Counted from the first letter of the stretch, positions 19,021 through 28,580 are shown. The stretch: 64,000 nucleotides of DNA from an uncultured Bacteroidia bacterium (GCA_903923905.1 CAIXZH010000066.1:92721-156720), one strand, 5' to 3'. Program-made: numbers and translations. Notes: generated by a model from the sequence alone, not told the origin.

Positions 19021-19200
19021 GCTCCTCGCAATGACAATGTTTTTGTTTAAAGTTGAGGGACAGGGGGATTTGGCGGCTTTGCCGCCAAATCCCCCTGTCC
19101 CTCAAACTCATATAGAGAATACCGTCATTGCGTGGAGCCGTCAAAATTCATTTTGTCAAAATAAACTGCTAATATTTAAATGGCGACGAAGCAATCTTTC
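19021..19200. repeat. Nested palindrome element 2
   Basis: Outer arms GCTCCTCGCAATGACA (19021-19036) and CGTCATTGCGTGGAGC (19123-19138) are inverted copies with one mismatch region. Inside is a perfect 25-bp inverted repeat (19053-19077 and 19081-19105) with a TTT loop and the same GGCGGC/GCCGCC stem tip as element 1 but otherwise different stem sequence. A further piece of the usual repeat, GCGACGAAGCAATCT, appears at about 19183-19197, separated by some 45 bases of AT-rich DNA. Confidence 0.78.
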
Positions 19201-19287
19201 TAAATGTTTGTGTATCCCCTGGATCAAATGGCAAGATAATACAACCGGTTTGGAAGTTGTAAATTAAAGAAATATGACATTTTATGT

Positions 19288-21693
19288 TTATTTTCTTTCA
19301 AGGAGGTTTTTATCCGTGACGACACTGCCAACCCGGCTCCACCCTTTTGCGAATTGGATATCCTTCCGCCTTGATTCAGGAATTACTTTCAGACTGGTTA
19401 ATACTCCGTTTTTTACAACACCTTCAAGGATTGTGTTTTTCATCGCGTGCAATTTGAAATCGATATCCCACGCTTTGGGCCAGGCCGGGAGGAGCAGGAT
19501 TTTCCCGTTATCCTCCTGAATCAGCATCCGCTGCAAGGCAATAGCACCTGATCCGAACTGGTCAAAATCGGGACAGGAGTCGGGCCCCTCCCTTCCAAAC
19601 ATCGGGAAACGAACCATGGTTGAGGCGATCCGGAAACGGCGGACCAAACCCTTGGATGCCTCCGTGGCGTTGCCGGCATAAGCCCAGTCGATCTGATCCT
19701 GCGTCCAGCATCCGCCACCCATGGCATCCTTGAGGGAACGATGATTCATCGTATTGGTCACGATATCTTCCGTTCCGGAACTCAGACCAAAACACCGGAA
19801 GGGGAACACAGGATAGAGCTCCCCGTTTTCTGAATTCTGTCGCTTTTCCCATTTATCGGCAGGAGCTATGGCTTTAAGACCGTCAATAATCTGAAGGGGT
19901 ACCTCCGGGATTTCACTCCTGAACCTGCGCCAGTTTGCCTGATCTTCTGCATTTCCGGCTTGCATGGCCAGCAGCTGGTCCATGCAAAACCGTAAACCGG
20001 CAATATCAGGAGAGGGGTTGACCGCAACCCACCAGGTCTCCACAACCTGGGCCGGTTCAAGACGGAGTTTACCATTCACTTCACGCGGATAATGCTTGAT
20101 AAAAAACAGCAATACCTCACGCGCAAAAGGGACCAGCACGCTGTCCCGGAATTTCTGATCATCCGTGTAATTGACATTATCACACATCATTGCCAGGATC
20201 TCGAGTCCGCAGGTAAAGTAGTAGTCGTGGTACCAACCCTCATATTTTTCGCCGGCCTTTGTCCGGGGTGGACGTCCCTCATTCCCGCAGTCGTGTTCTG
20301 CACCGTCAGGTTCTATATTTTCGCGGAAATAGGCCCCGTCGTGTCCAAACCAGGCCCTGGTAATCGCCTTGCGCATTCCGAGCACATTCGAGTAATAACT
20401 GAAAAACGGTTTCATCAGATCATTGTCTCCGCTTGCCAGTAGCGGCCAGTAAAGGAGCCGTTGATTTTGAAAGGTATAGCGGCGTCCCCATAAGCGGTCG
20501 TCCTCATGGGTGAGCCACGAACCATCAGCCTGCTGTACCATATTTGTCCGATTTTTTTTGTCCTCCTTTTTAAATCTGAGCTGTTGTGTGAAGAGTCCGC
20601 CATTGAATTTGGTCTGGACACGTCCACGGCTCTGGCAGGCCATCAGGAAGCGGAAAACGTTATAGCTTTGCGAAGTTAAAGCGGCGCCATCCTCTTCGTC
20701 GCGACTACCCGTGCTGTTTGCCTCACCTTTCAGAATTTCACGTTTTGCATACGGAACGGTGTTATCGGAAGCTACGATCCAGCTCCGGTTCCAGAAGTCC
20801 GACCACCAACGGCAATGATCGTTCCAATTATCCTTCACATTCATCTGAATATCTGACTGTTTTATAATTTCAGAGATCCATTTTGAGTAGTCGGGTGTCT
20901 GCATGGTGAGGGCATGGATCCGGATATCGAAGGTTTTTCCTGCCCCCGTAAGAGCCTCACCCTTTAACTTTAAGTCCGGACTCTCCAGCAGATTCCCGAA
21001 GGTATTGAAACGGAAAGGATCCGGAAACGTTGTGGCCATCTGTTCCACGTTGTAATATTTAAGGTCGTCACCGTAGATGCTGCGGTCGCCGACCGGGTAA
21101 TACCAGAGCAGTTTTCCGTCCTTTTCAAGACAGATATTCTGAGCCGGCTCAGCGATTACAGTTGAAGGGTAGAACTTTGTACCGTTGAATTCCGCCATAT
21201 TGAACACTGTGTAATCGAGGCGTTTCCATAAATCAGGACGAACGGTCACCTGTACTTCCCGGGGAGAGGAAACTTCAACATGAAAAACCGGCCGGTTTGC
21301 ATCTGCCCAAATCCGGATGGTCATCCCATCTGCCTCAATCCGGATCGATCCAATGGCAAGGTCGAGTGTCTGCCGGAAAGGTTTTCCTGTCTTGAAAGGA
21401 TTGGGGTTTAATGAGATGCGCACTCTTCCGGTTTTGAAAATATCGCCCATATAATTATAGGCATCGTTCTTGGACAGGAGCAGATATAAATCCCCGTTTT
21501 CGATCGCATAAACTCCTGCCGCGATATCCCCGTTTCCGATGGGCATGACTCCCGTGGCATCCTTTGAGGGTGTTTCCCATACGACATTGTATCGGCTGAT
21601 CCGATTGTTGGTTTCCACCGCCTTTGCGGAGAGATTCAAGATGACCAGGCAAATGATCAGGCTCGTTAAAATATGGAGAAGGAGATTTCTCAT
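19288..21693 (-). CDS. DUF5703-domain protein, GH95-like six-hairpin glycosidase
   Basis: 801 residues with a signal peptide (to about residue 25). The N-terminal beta domain starts with YNVVWETPSKDATGVMPIGNGDIAAGV, split here as NVVWETPSKDATG (36-48) and MPIGNGDIAAGVY, the DUF5703/GH95 N-terminal pattern. The central part looks like an (alpha/alpha)6 barrel, and the end has ILLLPAWPKAWD, the C-terminal motif shared with GH95 alpha-L-fucosidases. Bacteroidota carry many such proteins in polysaccharide loci, but I know of no settled activity for the DUF5703 group; an alpha-L-fucosidase or alpha-L-galactosidase role is an inference. It lies 12 bases after the GH16 gene and is the last gene of a three-gene minus-strand operon. 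Confidence 0.8.
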   Translation of the reverse strand: MRNLLLHILTSLIICLVILNLSAKAVETNNRISRYNVVWETPSKDATGVMPIGNGDIAAGVYAIENGDLYLLLSKNDAYNYMGDIFKTGRVRISLNPNPFKTGKPFRQTLDLAIGSIRIEADGMTIRIWADANRPVFHVEVSSPREVQVTVRPDLWKRLDYTVFNMAEFNGTKFYPSTVIAEPAQNICLEKDGKLLWYYPVGDRSIYGDDLKYYNVEQMATTFPDPFRFNTFGNLLESPDLKLKGEALTGAGKTFDIRIHALTMQTPDYSKWISEIIKQSDIQMNVKDNWNDHCRWWSDFWNRSWIVASDNTVPYAKREILKGEANSTGSRDEEDGAALTSQSYNVFRFLMACQSRGRVQTKFNGGLFTQQLRFKKEDKKNRTNMVQQADGSWLTHEDDRLWGRRYTFQNQRLLYWPLLASGDNDLMKPFFSYYSNVLGMRKAITRAWFGHDGAYFRENIEPDGAEHDCGNEGRPPRTKAGEKYEGWYHDYYFTCGLEILAMMCDNVNYTDDQKFRDSVLVPFAREVLLFFIKHYPREVNGKLRLEPAQVVETWWVAVNPSPDIAGLRFCMDQLLAMQAGNAEDQANWRRFRSEIPEVPLQIIDGLKAIAPADKWEKRQNSENGELYPVFPFRCFGLSSGTEDIVTNTMNHRSLKDAMGGGCWTQDQIDWAYAGNATEASKGLVRRFRIASTMVRFPMFGREGPDSCPDFDQFGSGAIALQRMLIQEDNGKILLLPAWPKAWDIDFKLHAMKNTILEGVVKNGVLTSLKVIPESRRKDIQFAKGWSRVGSVVTDKNLLERK

Positions 21694-21705
21694 GGCTTGG
21701 AACTT

Positions 21706-22482
21706 TTATTTTTTGTAGACCTTCACCCAATCAACAATAAACACATCGGGGAAAATGGTTTTAACAAGATTCTCCGGTTTACCCGGAAGTTCCATGCTCA
21801 GGATCATATATTCCTCAATATTTGAGATTCCCCTTGTCTCTTCATGGAATTTATAGCCATCGATAAAAAATGAATATTTCTCGGGAGTCCATTCAAACCC
21901 ATAGATATGAAAACCATTACTCAATCCCTTCAGATAACTTTTCATGGGTCCGATAGAGTGCATATTCGGCCCATAGGCCCAGTGGATGGCATGGGTGATG
22001 GTGTCATTTCCCATCTCTTTGAAGAACTCGAAGATATCCATTTCCGATCCGAATAGTGAAGGGTCTTCACCCTGGGCGATTTTTGAGGACTGGATCCAAA
22101 ATGCCCCCCATACTCCGATTGATTTCTGCAGCTGGGCACGACATTCGAAATAGCCGTACCGGGTATTAAAATGACGGGCGGTGCCTACAGCCCCCGCTAA
22201 GATTGAATCTCCCTTCTTCAGGGCATAGAGTTTGAGAAAACCTTCATCAACTTTTACTGCCTCTGTTGAATTATAACCGACCCTTCTGGGACCAATGCCG
22301 CGAACATTCCATTTGGTGGTGTCCAGAGAATTTCCGTTAAACTGATCAATCCAGACCAGATGATAACCCAAGGTTCGGGGAGTTGTCTGCCTTTGTGACA
22401 TCGCATTATTGGGTTTATTCGTCTGGGCAAATCCCAACGTGAACGTAAAGAGAGCGATAGACAGAATCGAGAATTTTTTCAT
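21706..22482 (-). CDS. GH16-family endo-acting glycoside hydrolase, secreted
   Basis: 258 residues with a signal peptide ending near GFAQ (residue 20). The beta-jelly-roll core contains RYGYFECRAQL (108-118) and the catalytic GSEMDIFEF, in which E147 is the predicted nucleophile, D149 the helper and E152 the acid/base. The ExDxxE spacing is the beta-bulge form found in laminarinase-, agarase- and galactanase-type GH16 rather than lichenase. The C-terminal FIVDWVKVYKK is typical. Possible substrates include beta-1,3-glucan and beta-1,3-galactan; the motif does not decide. It sits 31 bases after the 765-residue gene and 12 before the DUF5703 gene, so the three are probably one operon. Confidence 0.93.
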   Translation of the reverse strand: MKKFSILSIALFTFTLGFAQTNKPNNAMSQRQTTPRTLGYHLVWIDQFNGNSLDTTKWNVRGIGPRRVGYNSTEAVKVDEGFLKLYALKKGDSILAGAVGTARHFNTRYGYFECRAQLQKSIGVWGAFWIQSSKIAQGEDPSLFGSEMDIFEFFKEMGNDTITHAIHWAYGPNMHSIGPMKSYLKGLSNGFHIYGFEWTPEKYSFFIDGYKFHEETRGISNIEEYMILSMELPGKPENLVKTIFPDVFIVDWVKVYKK

Positions 22483-22513
22483 TTATTGACTTTTACGGAT
22501 AAAATTAGACTGA

Positions 22514-24811
22514 TTACCGGTTTAGCTGTTCCAGCACATTTTTCAGATTGATATATTTTTCCAAAAGGTACTGGGGTACATAGTAATAATGGTTTGATGA
22601 TTCAAAGGCAATGTAAGGATCTTTCTTCAATATTGGGATCATCCGTTTTACAAGCCTGATCTCTTCCCGGGTAATTCCCCGCATTTTGCCGATCCACTCT
22701 TGCTTCTCTTTTGGATCCTTTGAAGCATAAAAGCGGTCACGGGCCATGATAAACCGGGCCTGGTTTACCACTGAAGAAAAGTGGATTGCGACAGCTGTTG
22801 CACGATCCAGCTCCACCCTAAGTGCTTTTTGATCCCCAATCCCCGGTTGTTTAAGCCCATCTTTCAGAGTTCTGCACCCTTTTTCAAACCCTTCAGCCAC
22901 TTTGGCCATTTGGTCGGCCCATATCTTTTCCGGATATACCGCCTTCCAACGACTTAAATCGTCGTAAGGAAAACCAACCATGGTTGAGATCATCCCGGTA
23001 GGCTGAATATAAAACGGGTTTGCCGGCCCCACTTGCTGCGGACCCTGATAGACTGTCGAGATGTGATATGGATATTCCCTGAACGCTTCAGAGAATTGGG
23101 TCCATGCTTTTCGTACAAATGGGGTGGCTTTCTCCCCGTAATATTTTTTGGAAAGAGCGTTTAGGTTCTCTTCCATTTTCCCCGTTTTCCACGACTGGAA
23201 AAGATCGATATTTGCCGAAGGATATCCGCCCAGACTCCAGCTAAGCATCACCCCTGTAACAGATTCCTTTGAGAGATTTTCGGCATGCTGCGCCACAAGA
23301 TCCATGGTTGGGAGGGCTGGCACAATTGACATCTCCCAGGTACAATTGACTTGGACCTTAGCAACAGTTTTAAGCCCGGCCTCTCTGGCTGTTTTCCAGT
23401 GATCCAAAGCTCTAGGCCCAGGTCCAACGGAGGAGATTGAGTATTCGCCAACAGAGGATTGTATCCCTCCACGCACAATTGGCAACGACCATTCGCTCAC
23501 CGACATGAGCCAGCACGATTTTGGAATTCCTTTGATAATGGTTTCCGCGAACCGATCATCCCAGCCCCAGTCCCACACGATCACGTTGGCTTTGGGATTC
23601 CCCGATTTCACCCCCTTCTCCATGGCAGAAATGAGTTCAACCATGATATCGGAATAGACCCGGTCTTTACACCTTCCGCACTCCTTTTGTTTGCCGTGCG
23701 AAATACAGCTCGTCAGATTTTCAGATCCGGTTATTGTAAATATCCCTGCCAGATTAGGAACGTCCTGAAAAACAGTTTTTAGTGAGTTCGTCAGCCATTC
23801 GCGGACTTCAGGCACGGTCGTGCAAAGTGCAGCATAATCAGTCTCTTTAACACCTTCAAGGCTTTTGCGCTTCTCAGAAGATTCAAAAAAACGGGTTTCC
23901 AGCCCGCGTGGTTCGTTCAAATAGAGGTAGATCCCAATTCCAAATTTTGAAGCCCTTTTCACCAGGTTCTTTAACCCCTCAATTCTCTTTGGGGCATCCG
24001 TTGATCCCGGGAAATCACCATCGGGCGCAACCAGGGTATTTAGAACGGTGTGCAGCCAGATTGAATTGACACCTACATTAGCGAGTTTAAACAGAAGCCC
24101 TTCCGGAAAGGACCCTAAATATTTGTCCATCAATGGATCGCCAAATTCGGCACAATAGGATGAGACCATTCGGAGTCTGAAGCCTGTGGAATCAGTTCCA
24201 TTATTGAGTAACGGGTGGTCCGGAATCTCTTTTTCGCTGACCTGTTTGGGAAAATCATTTAAGAATGAGAACCTCGGTTTTTCGGGTGCAAAAGCCAGAT
24301 TGCCAATCTCTTTTACCCATATTGCAATTTGTAAGGCCTTTGCACCTATCTCTTTGGTCGGCGCTTCGTAAATGAGAGGAGTGCAAAATGGTTTTAGGTT
24401 TCCTAATTTAACATACAGAAAATCATCCTCCTTAAGCCGCCATGCCAATTCGGGTCGGGTGATCCCTAACAGAGTAATTAACTGATCATAGTTCAATAAG
24501 TTCCAGTTTGAACGTAATACCGTGATATATCCTTTTGAGCTGTTCCACTGCGGCTCAATATTTCCCTGGGCGGGAAGCCCCATCGATGTGGCCATAGCTG
24601 ATACATTCTCAACAGATGTTTCCAGAACTTTTGCCAGACGGTCAACGGGTACCAGTGTCCAGTTGCGGAATACAAAGGCGTGTTGCCGTGAAGGAAACCA
24701 GCTAGACTCTACTCCTGGCATATTCCCATTTTCACCTGGCAATTCCTGACCAACCGCGAACTGAATTACCGATAAAAACAGGAAAATTGAGAGATAAATC
24801 CTATATCTCAT
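22514..24811 (-). CDS. Secreted 765-residue protein, barrel-like, unknown activity
   Basis: Signal peptide MRYRIYLSIFLFLSVIQFAVGQ. Residues about 45-140 form two similar helix-rich units (FVFRNWTLVPVDRLAKVLE and, later, VLRSNWNLLNYDQLITLLG) that look like an internal repeat. From about 215 the pattern of alternating strands and helices (VGVNSIWLHTVLN, FGIGIYLYLNEPR, NVIVWDWGWDDRF, VTGVMLSWSLGGYPS) resembles a TIM-barrel like those of GH20, GH84 or GH123, and the end is helical. I recall similar uncharacterised proteins from Planctomycetota, Verrucomicrobiota and Bacteroidota. No catalytic pair can be named with confidence. It heads the operon with GH16 and the DUF5703 protein, so a role in the same glycan's breakdown is likely. 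A good candidate for an undescribed family. Confidence 0.6.
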   Translation of the reverse strand: MRYRIYLSIFLFLSVIQFAVGQELPGENGNMPGVESSWFPSRQHAFVFRNWTLVPVDRLAKVLETSVENVSAMATSMGLPAQGNIEPQWNSSKGYITVLRSNWNLLNYDQLITLLGITRPELAWRLKEDDFLYVKLGNLKPFCTPLIYEAPTKEIGAKALQIAIWVKEIGNLAFAPEKPRFSFLNDFPKQVSEKEIPDHPLLNNGTDSTGFRLRMVSSYCAEFGDPLMDKYLGSFPEGLLFKLANVGVNSIWLHTVLNTLVAPDGDFPGSTDAPKRIEGLKNLVKRASKFGIGIYLYLNEPRGLETRFFESSEKRKSLEGVKETDYAALCTTVPEVREWLTNSLKTVFQDVPNLAGIFTITGSENLTSCISHGKQKECGRCKDRVYSDIMVELISAMEKGVKSGNPKANVIVWDWGWDDRFAETIIKGIPKSCWLMSVSEWSLPIVRGGIQSSVGEYSISSVGPGPRALDHWKTAREAGLKTVAKVQVNCTWEMSIVPALPTMDLVAQHAENLSKESVTGVMLSWSLGGYPSANIDLFQSWKTGKMEENLNALSKKYYGEKATPFVRKAWTQFSEAFREYPYHISTVYQGPQQVGPANPFYIQPTGMISTMVGFPYDDLSRWKAVYPEKIWADQMAKVAEGFEKGCRTLKDGLKQPGIGDQKALRVELDRATAVAIHFSSVVNQARFIMARDRFYASKDPKEKQEWIGKMRGITREEIRLVKRMIPILKKDPYIAFESSNHYYYVPQYLLEKYINLKNVLEQLNR

Positions 24812-24883
24812 AGAAGATGCTTAAATTAGAATTGAAAAAATCCGGAGAGCCGCCAAGTTCACTAAAAGAGAGTTAAAAATAAC

Positions 24884-24891
24884 TATTTTTG
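24884..24891 (+). promoter_or_regulatory. Possible -7 box before GH127
   Basis: TATTTTTG matches TAnnTTTG and lies 28 bases before the GH127 start, in the 108-base divergent gap shared with the 765-residue gene. A well-placed TTTG at -33 is not seen, so this is tentative. Confidence 0.35.
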
Positions 24892-24919
24892 TTTACTTCG
24901 TAGATTAATCACCAAACAA

Positions 24920-27322
24920 ATGGATAAAAGATACTTCATTTTCATCAACTGGAAAAAGATGGCCTTCGTGGTGGTGTCATCATTGCTCGCTTTGAACTTC
25001 ACCTCCCTTAATGCTCAGGTTAAGTATAATTCGGCCAAAGAGCTTCAGGAAGCCAGAATGGGGGTAGAGCGGGTCGCCAGATATTACCTTCCGGCTTATT
25101 ACAACAGAGCCATCAATAACAATGAGATACGATGGATCCAGATCGATCTTGGGCAGCAGAAGAAGATCGAGGCGATAAAACTGTTGCCCGGGGCACAGGG
25201 ATGGGGAGCTGCTTCGGGGGGTTTTCCTGCACACTTTAAACTGGAGGTTTCGAACGATGAGGATTTCAGACATTCCGTTATGTATGAGGATTATACCTTA
25301 AAGGAAGAATTCCCAAATCCGAATGATGCCGTTTGTACCTTCGCTTCAAAAGAGGTTAACGGGCGATATGTCCGGCTCACAGCAACAACGCTTAGGGACA
25401 GTAAATTGGCAATGACTAAAATTATTGTCCTTTCGGACGGAAAAGATATTGCTGAGGGTTGCCGGGCTATGGAATCAAATCCAAATAAAGACTCTAATAT
25501 TGAATTACTTACGCGCGCGCCTCGTCCTCAGGGAGAATATGTGGTTACGGATAATCCGGGTAATGTAATGCCGGTTGAGACCTGGAAACCTGTGGCTTAT
25601 AAGGCCCAAACCCCACTGGGTGGTGTACAGCTGGGTGAAGGGTTGTTTAAAACCACGATGGAAAACAATATCAGCTACCTCATGAATTCGTTTACTTTCG
25701 ATCAGCTGGTCCGTAATTTCCGGGTTAAGGGTGGATTTCCGGTGGAGCCGCTTGAGGAGCGTTTTAAGAATATGTGGTTCCAGATTCTCCCCGGATCTGA
25801 AGCTGCCCGCTTTTTAACCGGTGCCGGGAATACCCTGAGATGGATCGAGAATGGTGATTTGCGCAAGAGAATGGACGATATTGTGGATGTGATTGACCAG
25901 TGCAAAGAGCCTGACGGCTACCTGATGGCTTTCCCCAAACATACGATGTTCGATCATGAAAACGGGGCCTACACGAGGTCATGGGTATCGCAGGGGCTAA
26001 TCGAAGCAGGATATGCCGGAAACAAAAAGGCGTTTCCATTACTTCGGGGATTCTACGACTGGTTCGATAACTGTGAATATCTGCCTGAGATGTTGCGTCG
26101 TGTGAGACAGGGTACACAAGGGATTATCCCGATTACTCGGACCTACTTTTCTCCGGTCGGGAAACCTAAAGATATCCAGGTTGTCCAACAGTATTTCCAG
26201 GAAAACTACTGGATGGAGGGTATGGACAGGCGCGATCCAAACTCGATCTGGAGATATCCCTACGATCGGCCTCATAATTACCTGGTTACGGGAATCGAGC
26301 CCTACCTCGATTTATACCGGGCAACGGGAGCCAAAAAATACCTGGATGCCGCATTGGGCGGGTGGGATCTGTATCATGACAATTGGGAGCATATCGGAGG
26401 TTCGCTGGCCATCAACGAAGGGACTTTCCTCTATGAGCCCAAATCGTACTACCTGCATCGTGAGACAGGCGAGCTTTGCGGAAATTCCTTCTGGATAAAG
26501 TTGAATCAACGCTTTCATCTGCTATACCCTGAGCAGGAAAAATATGTCACTGAAATTGAGAAATCGATCTATAATGTGGCGATTGCCAATCAGTATGGGC
26601 CGGAGGGAATACGCTATTTTGCCAAACTGGTCGACCGGAAATATGGCGACCATTCCCCTAATTCCTATCAATGTATGAATACCTGCTGCGAAGGTCAGGG
26701 GACCCGGATATTTGGATCCCTTCCCGAGTATATCTATTCGGTAGCCGATGACGGCATTTATGTCGATCTGTTTTCCGCCTCAGAAATTAAGTATTTGACG
26801 CTAAACCATTCGATGCAGCTTAAAATGAACACCCAATTTCCCAATGACCCAAAAGTTGAAATTGCGATCGGGAATGATCAGCCCGTCCAAAATAAAATCC
26901 GGATCCGGATCCCTTCCTGGGTTTCGGCCGACATGCCAATAAAAGTCAACGGAAGCGAAATCGGCAGCGGGAAGTCTGGCACTTATCTGGAGGTTGACCG
27001 GACCTGGAAAAACGGAGATGTGATTTCATTCACCCTTCCAATGGATTTTCGGGTAACCAAATATACGGGACTAGAGCCTGGATTTCAGGAAAATCACTAT
27101 GCCGTCGAATACGGGCCAATCCTCATGGCGATGGTTGGGGTGAAGGGAAAGAAGTTTGATATCGGGGTAAAAACGACACCTGAAAATGTCAAAAAGCTTC
27201 TCAAATCAGTCCCTGGCAAACCGTTGCATTTCTCTGTTGAAGGAAACAGCGAGTTCGAGTACTGGCCATATTACGAAGTGCAGGAAGAGCCTTTCTCGTG
27301 TTTTCCGGGGTTTTTCAGGTAA
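24920..27322 (+). CDS. CBM32-type domain fused to GH127 beta-L-arabinofuranosidase
   Basis: 800 residues. After a signal peptide (to about 32), a discoidin/CBM32-like domain covers roughly 60-172 (WIQIDLGQQKKIEAIKLLPG, RYVRLTA). From about 225 follows the GH127 (DUF1680) barrel. The zinc-cysteine site of the family is intact: GELCG with E518 and C520, and NTCCEGQG with C589 and C590, where in the characterised enzyme HypBA1 the second Cys of the pair acts as nucleophile. Expected activity is release of beta-L-arabinofuranose, for example from pectic side chains. GH127 relatives (GH137, GH142, GH146) share the fold, so GH146 is an alternative. It is transcribed divergently from the 765-residue gene and its stop faces that of the second ATPase 7 bases away. 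Confidence 0.9.
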   Translation: MDKRYFIFINWKKMAFVVVSSLLALNFTSLNAQVKYNSAKELQEARMGVERVARYYLPAYYNRAINNNEIRWIQIDLGQQKKIEAIKLLPGAQGWGAASGGFPAHFKLEVSNDEDFRHSVMYEDYTLKEEFPNPNDAVCTFASKEVNGRYVRLTATTLRDSKLAMTKIIVLSDGKDIAEGCRAMESNPNKDSNIELLTRAPRPQGEYVVTDNPGNVMPVETWKPVAYKAQTPLGGVQLGEGLFKTTMENNISYLMNSFTFDQLVRNFRVKGGFPVEPLEERFKNMWFQILPGSEAARFLTGAGNTLRWIENGDLRKRMDDIVDVIDQCKEPDGYLMAFPKHTMFDHENGAYTRSWVSQGLIEAGYAGNKKAFPLLRGFYDWFDNCEYLPEMLRRVRQGTQGIIPITRTYFSPVGKPKDIQVVQQYFQENYWMEGMDRRDPNSIWRYPYDRPHNYLVTGIEPYLDLYRATGAKKYLDAALGGWDLYHDNWEHIGGSLAINEGTFLYEPKSYYLHRETGELCGNSFWIKLNQRFHLLYPEQEKYVTEIEKSIYNVAIANQYGPEGIRYFAKLVDRKYGDHSPNSYQCMNTCCEGQGTRIFGSLPEYIYSVADDGIYVDLFSASEIKYLTLNHSMQLKMNTQFPNDPKVEIAIGNDQPVQNKIRIRIPSWVSADMPIKVNGSEIGSGKSGTYLEVDRTWKNGDVISFTLPMDFRVTKYTGLEPGFQENHYAVEYGPILMAMVGVKGKKFDIGVKTTPENVKKLLKSVPGKPLHFSVEGNSEFEYWPYYEVQEEPFSCFPGFFR

Positions 27323-27329
27323 TTTTCGA

Positions 27330-28580
27330 TTAGGTCAAAAACATAACGGCAGGTATAGCTGTAATGTTTTCTCCAAGCTTTTTAACTTTAGGATCATTTG
27401 ATAACAAAAATGATCCTAGAAGGGGTTTGTCAAGTAATTCCGCCAACCCTTTAAGATGGCGCGCATCGGTGTTTCCGGCATTTATCGTCATCTTCACTTC
27501 AATGGCATAATACCCTTTGTCTGTCTCGATAAGCAGGTCAACCTCTTTTCCATCAACGGTTTGCAAATGATAAAAAGAAGAGCTGACCGGAAGATATTTT
27601 GCCTGTTTATAAATTTCAGCCACGACAGCACTCTCAAATTCATTTCCGGTGAGCCCACCTTGTTTCTGAAGAATGGCATGTTGCACTCCAACATCCAGAT
27701 AATGGAGCTTAGGGGATTTTACCAGCCTTTTCTGATGATTCCTATACCAGGGCTGTAGAAGAATAATCTGGTAACTGGTTTCAAGATAGGAGAGAAACTG
27801 CTTTGCTGTTGCAGAGGTAATTCCGGCCTCTCTGCCCAGACTGGAATAATTTGTTGTTTGGGCTGTGTGAATTGCAGTCATCTGCTGAATAAGAACAAAT
27901 GGCTCTAAATTTCTGAAATTTGCAACATCACGAATGTCTCTTTCGAGGTAGGTGCGCACATATCCTCTTAACCATTCGTAGCGTTCCTCCGGAGTGAGTT
28001 CATCCCCTATGATAGCCGGATAACCTCCAAATTTAAGATAATACTGATAAACGTTAAACCTTGAGGCATGGTCGGGGAGAAGCAGAAAATTCAGCCCAAG
28101 ACTTTCAGTTGTAGCTTCGCCAGACAATAATTTCTGGAAGAACGACGGAGATGGATCCTCATCCCATCCTGAAGTTAACATTTCTGGTAAAGTTAAAGGA
28201 TAAAGCTCGACAATCTGGCATCTTCCGGCAAGACTCTCTTTTACCTTTTCAAGTAGTAACAGCTGGCTTGATCCGGAGAGTATATAGCGCGGATTTTCGT
28301 AGGTATCGTAAATTGCCTTGACAGACTCGATCAATTGGGGCAGTTTCTGTATTTCGTCAAGTAACGCGCATGGATAGGTCTCCATCCACTGTTGGGCAGT
28401 CATTGAAGCATATTGATTTCGCAAAACAGGATCATCCAATAATATCCATGCATGATCCTTGAAGGTGTTCTTTAGTAATGTCGTTTTACCTGTTTGACGG
28501 GCTCCGGTCACAACCAAAATACGCCCCATACTGGAGGAGTGTTTCCGAATAAGTTGCTTTTTTAATATTCTATTCTTCAT
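27330..28580 (-). CDS. AAA_14/DUF4143 ATPase (COG1373), second copy
   Basis: 416 residues. Walker A GARQTGKTT (26-34), Walker B ALLDEIQ, sensor LSGSSQLLL, then DUF4143 with the C-terminal nuclease-like stretch DGKEVDLLIETDKGYYAIEVK. It is only distantly similar to the protein at 14452-15807, so this is not a recent duplication. Convergent with GH127 (7-base gap). Role unproven in this family. Together the two ATPases bracket the block that holds GH29, DUF5703, GH16, the 765-residue protein and GH127. The upstream gap to 28808 is AT-rich and carries a TATTTTTG box at 28694-28701 pointing the other way. Confidence 0.88.
   Translation of the reverse strand: MKNRILKKQLIRKHSSSMGRILVVTGARQTGKTTLLKNTFKDHAWILLDDPVLRNQYASMTAQQWMETYPCALLDEIQKLPQLIESVKAIYDTYENPRYILSGSSQLLLLEKVKESLAGRCQIVELYPLTLPEMLTSGWDEDPSPSFFQKLLSGEATTESLGLNFLLLPDHASRFNVYQYYLKFGGYPAIIGDELTPEERYEWLRGYVRTYLERDIRDVANFRNLEPFVLIQQMTAIHTAQTTNYSSLGREAGITSATAKQFLSYLETSYQIILLQPWYRNHQKRLVKSPKLHYLDVGVQHAILQKQGGLTGNEFESAVVAEIYKQAKYLPVSSSFYHLQTVDGKEVDLLIETDKGYYAIEVKMTINAGNTDARHLKGLAELLDKPLLGSFLLSNDPKVKKLGENITAIPAVMFLT

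Noticed and set aside
18811..19267. Open frames of 79 and 108 residues across the repeat elements
   Set aside because: They are built from the hairpins and dispersed repeats and begin inside the palindrome, so they are not believable genes.
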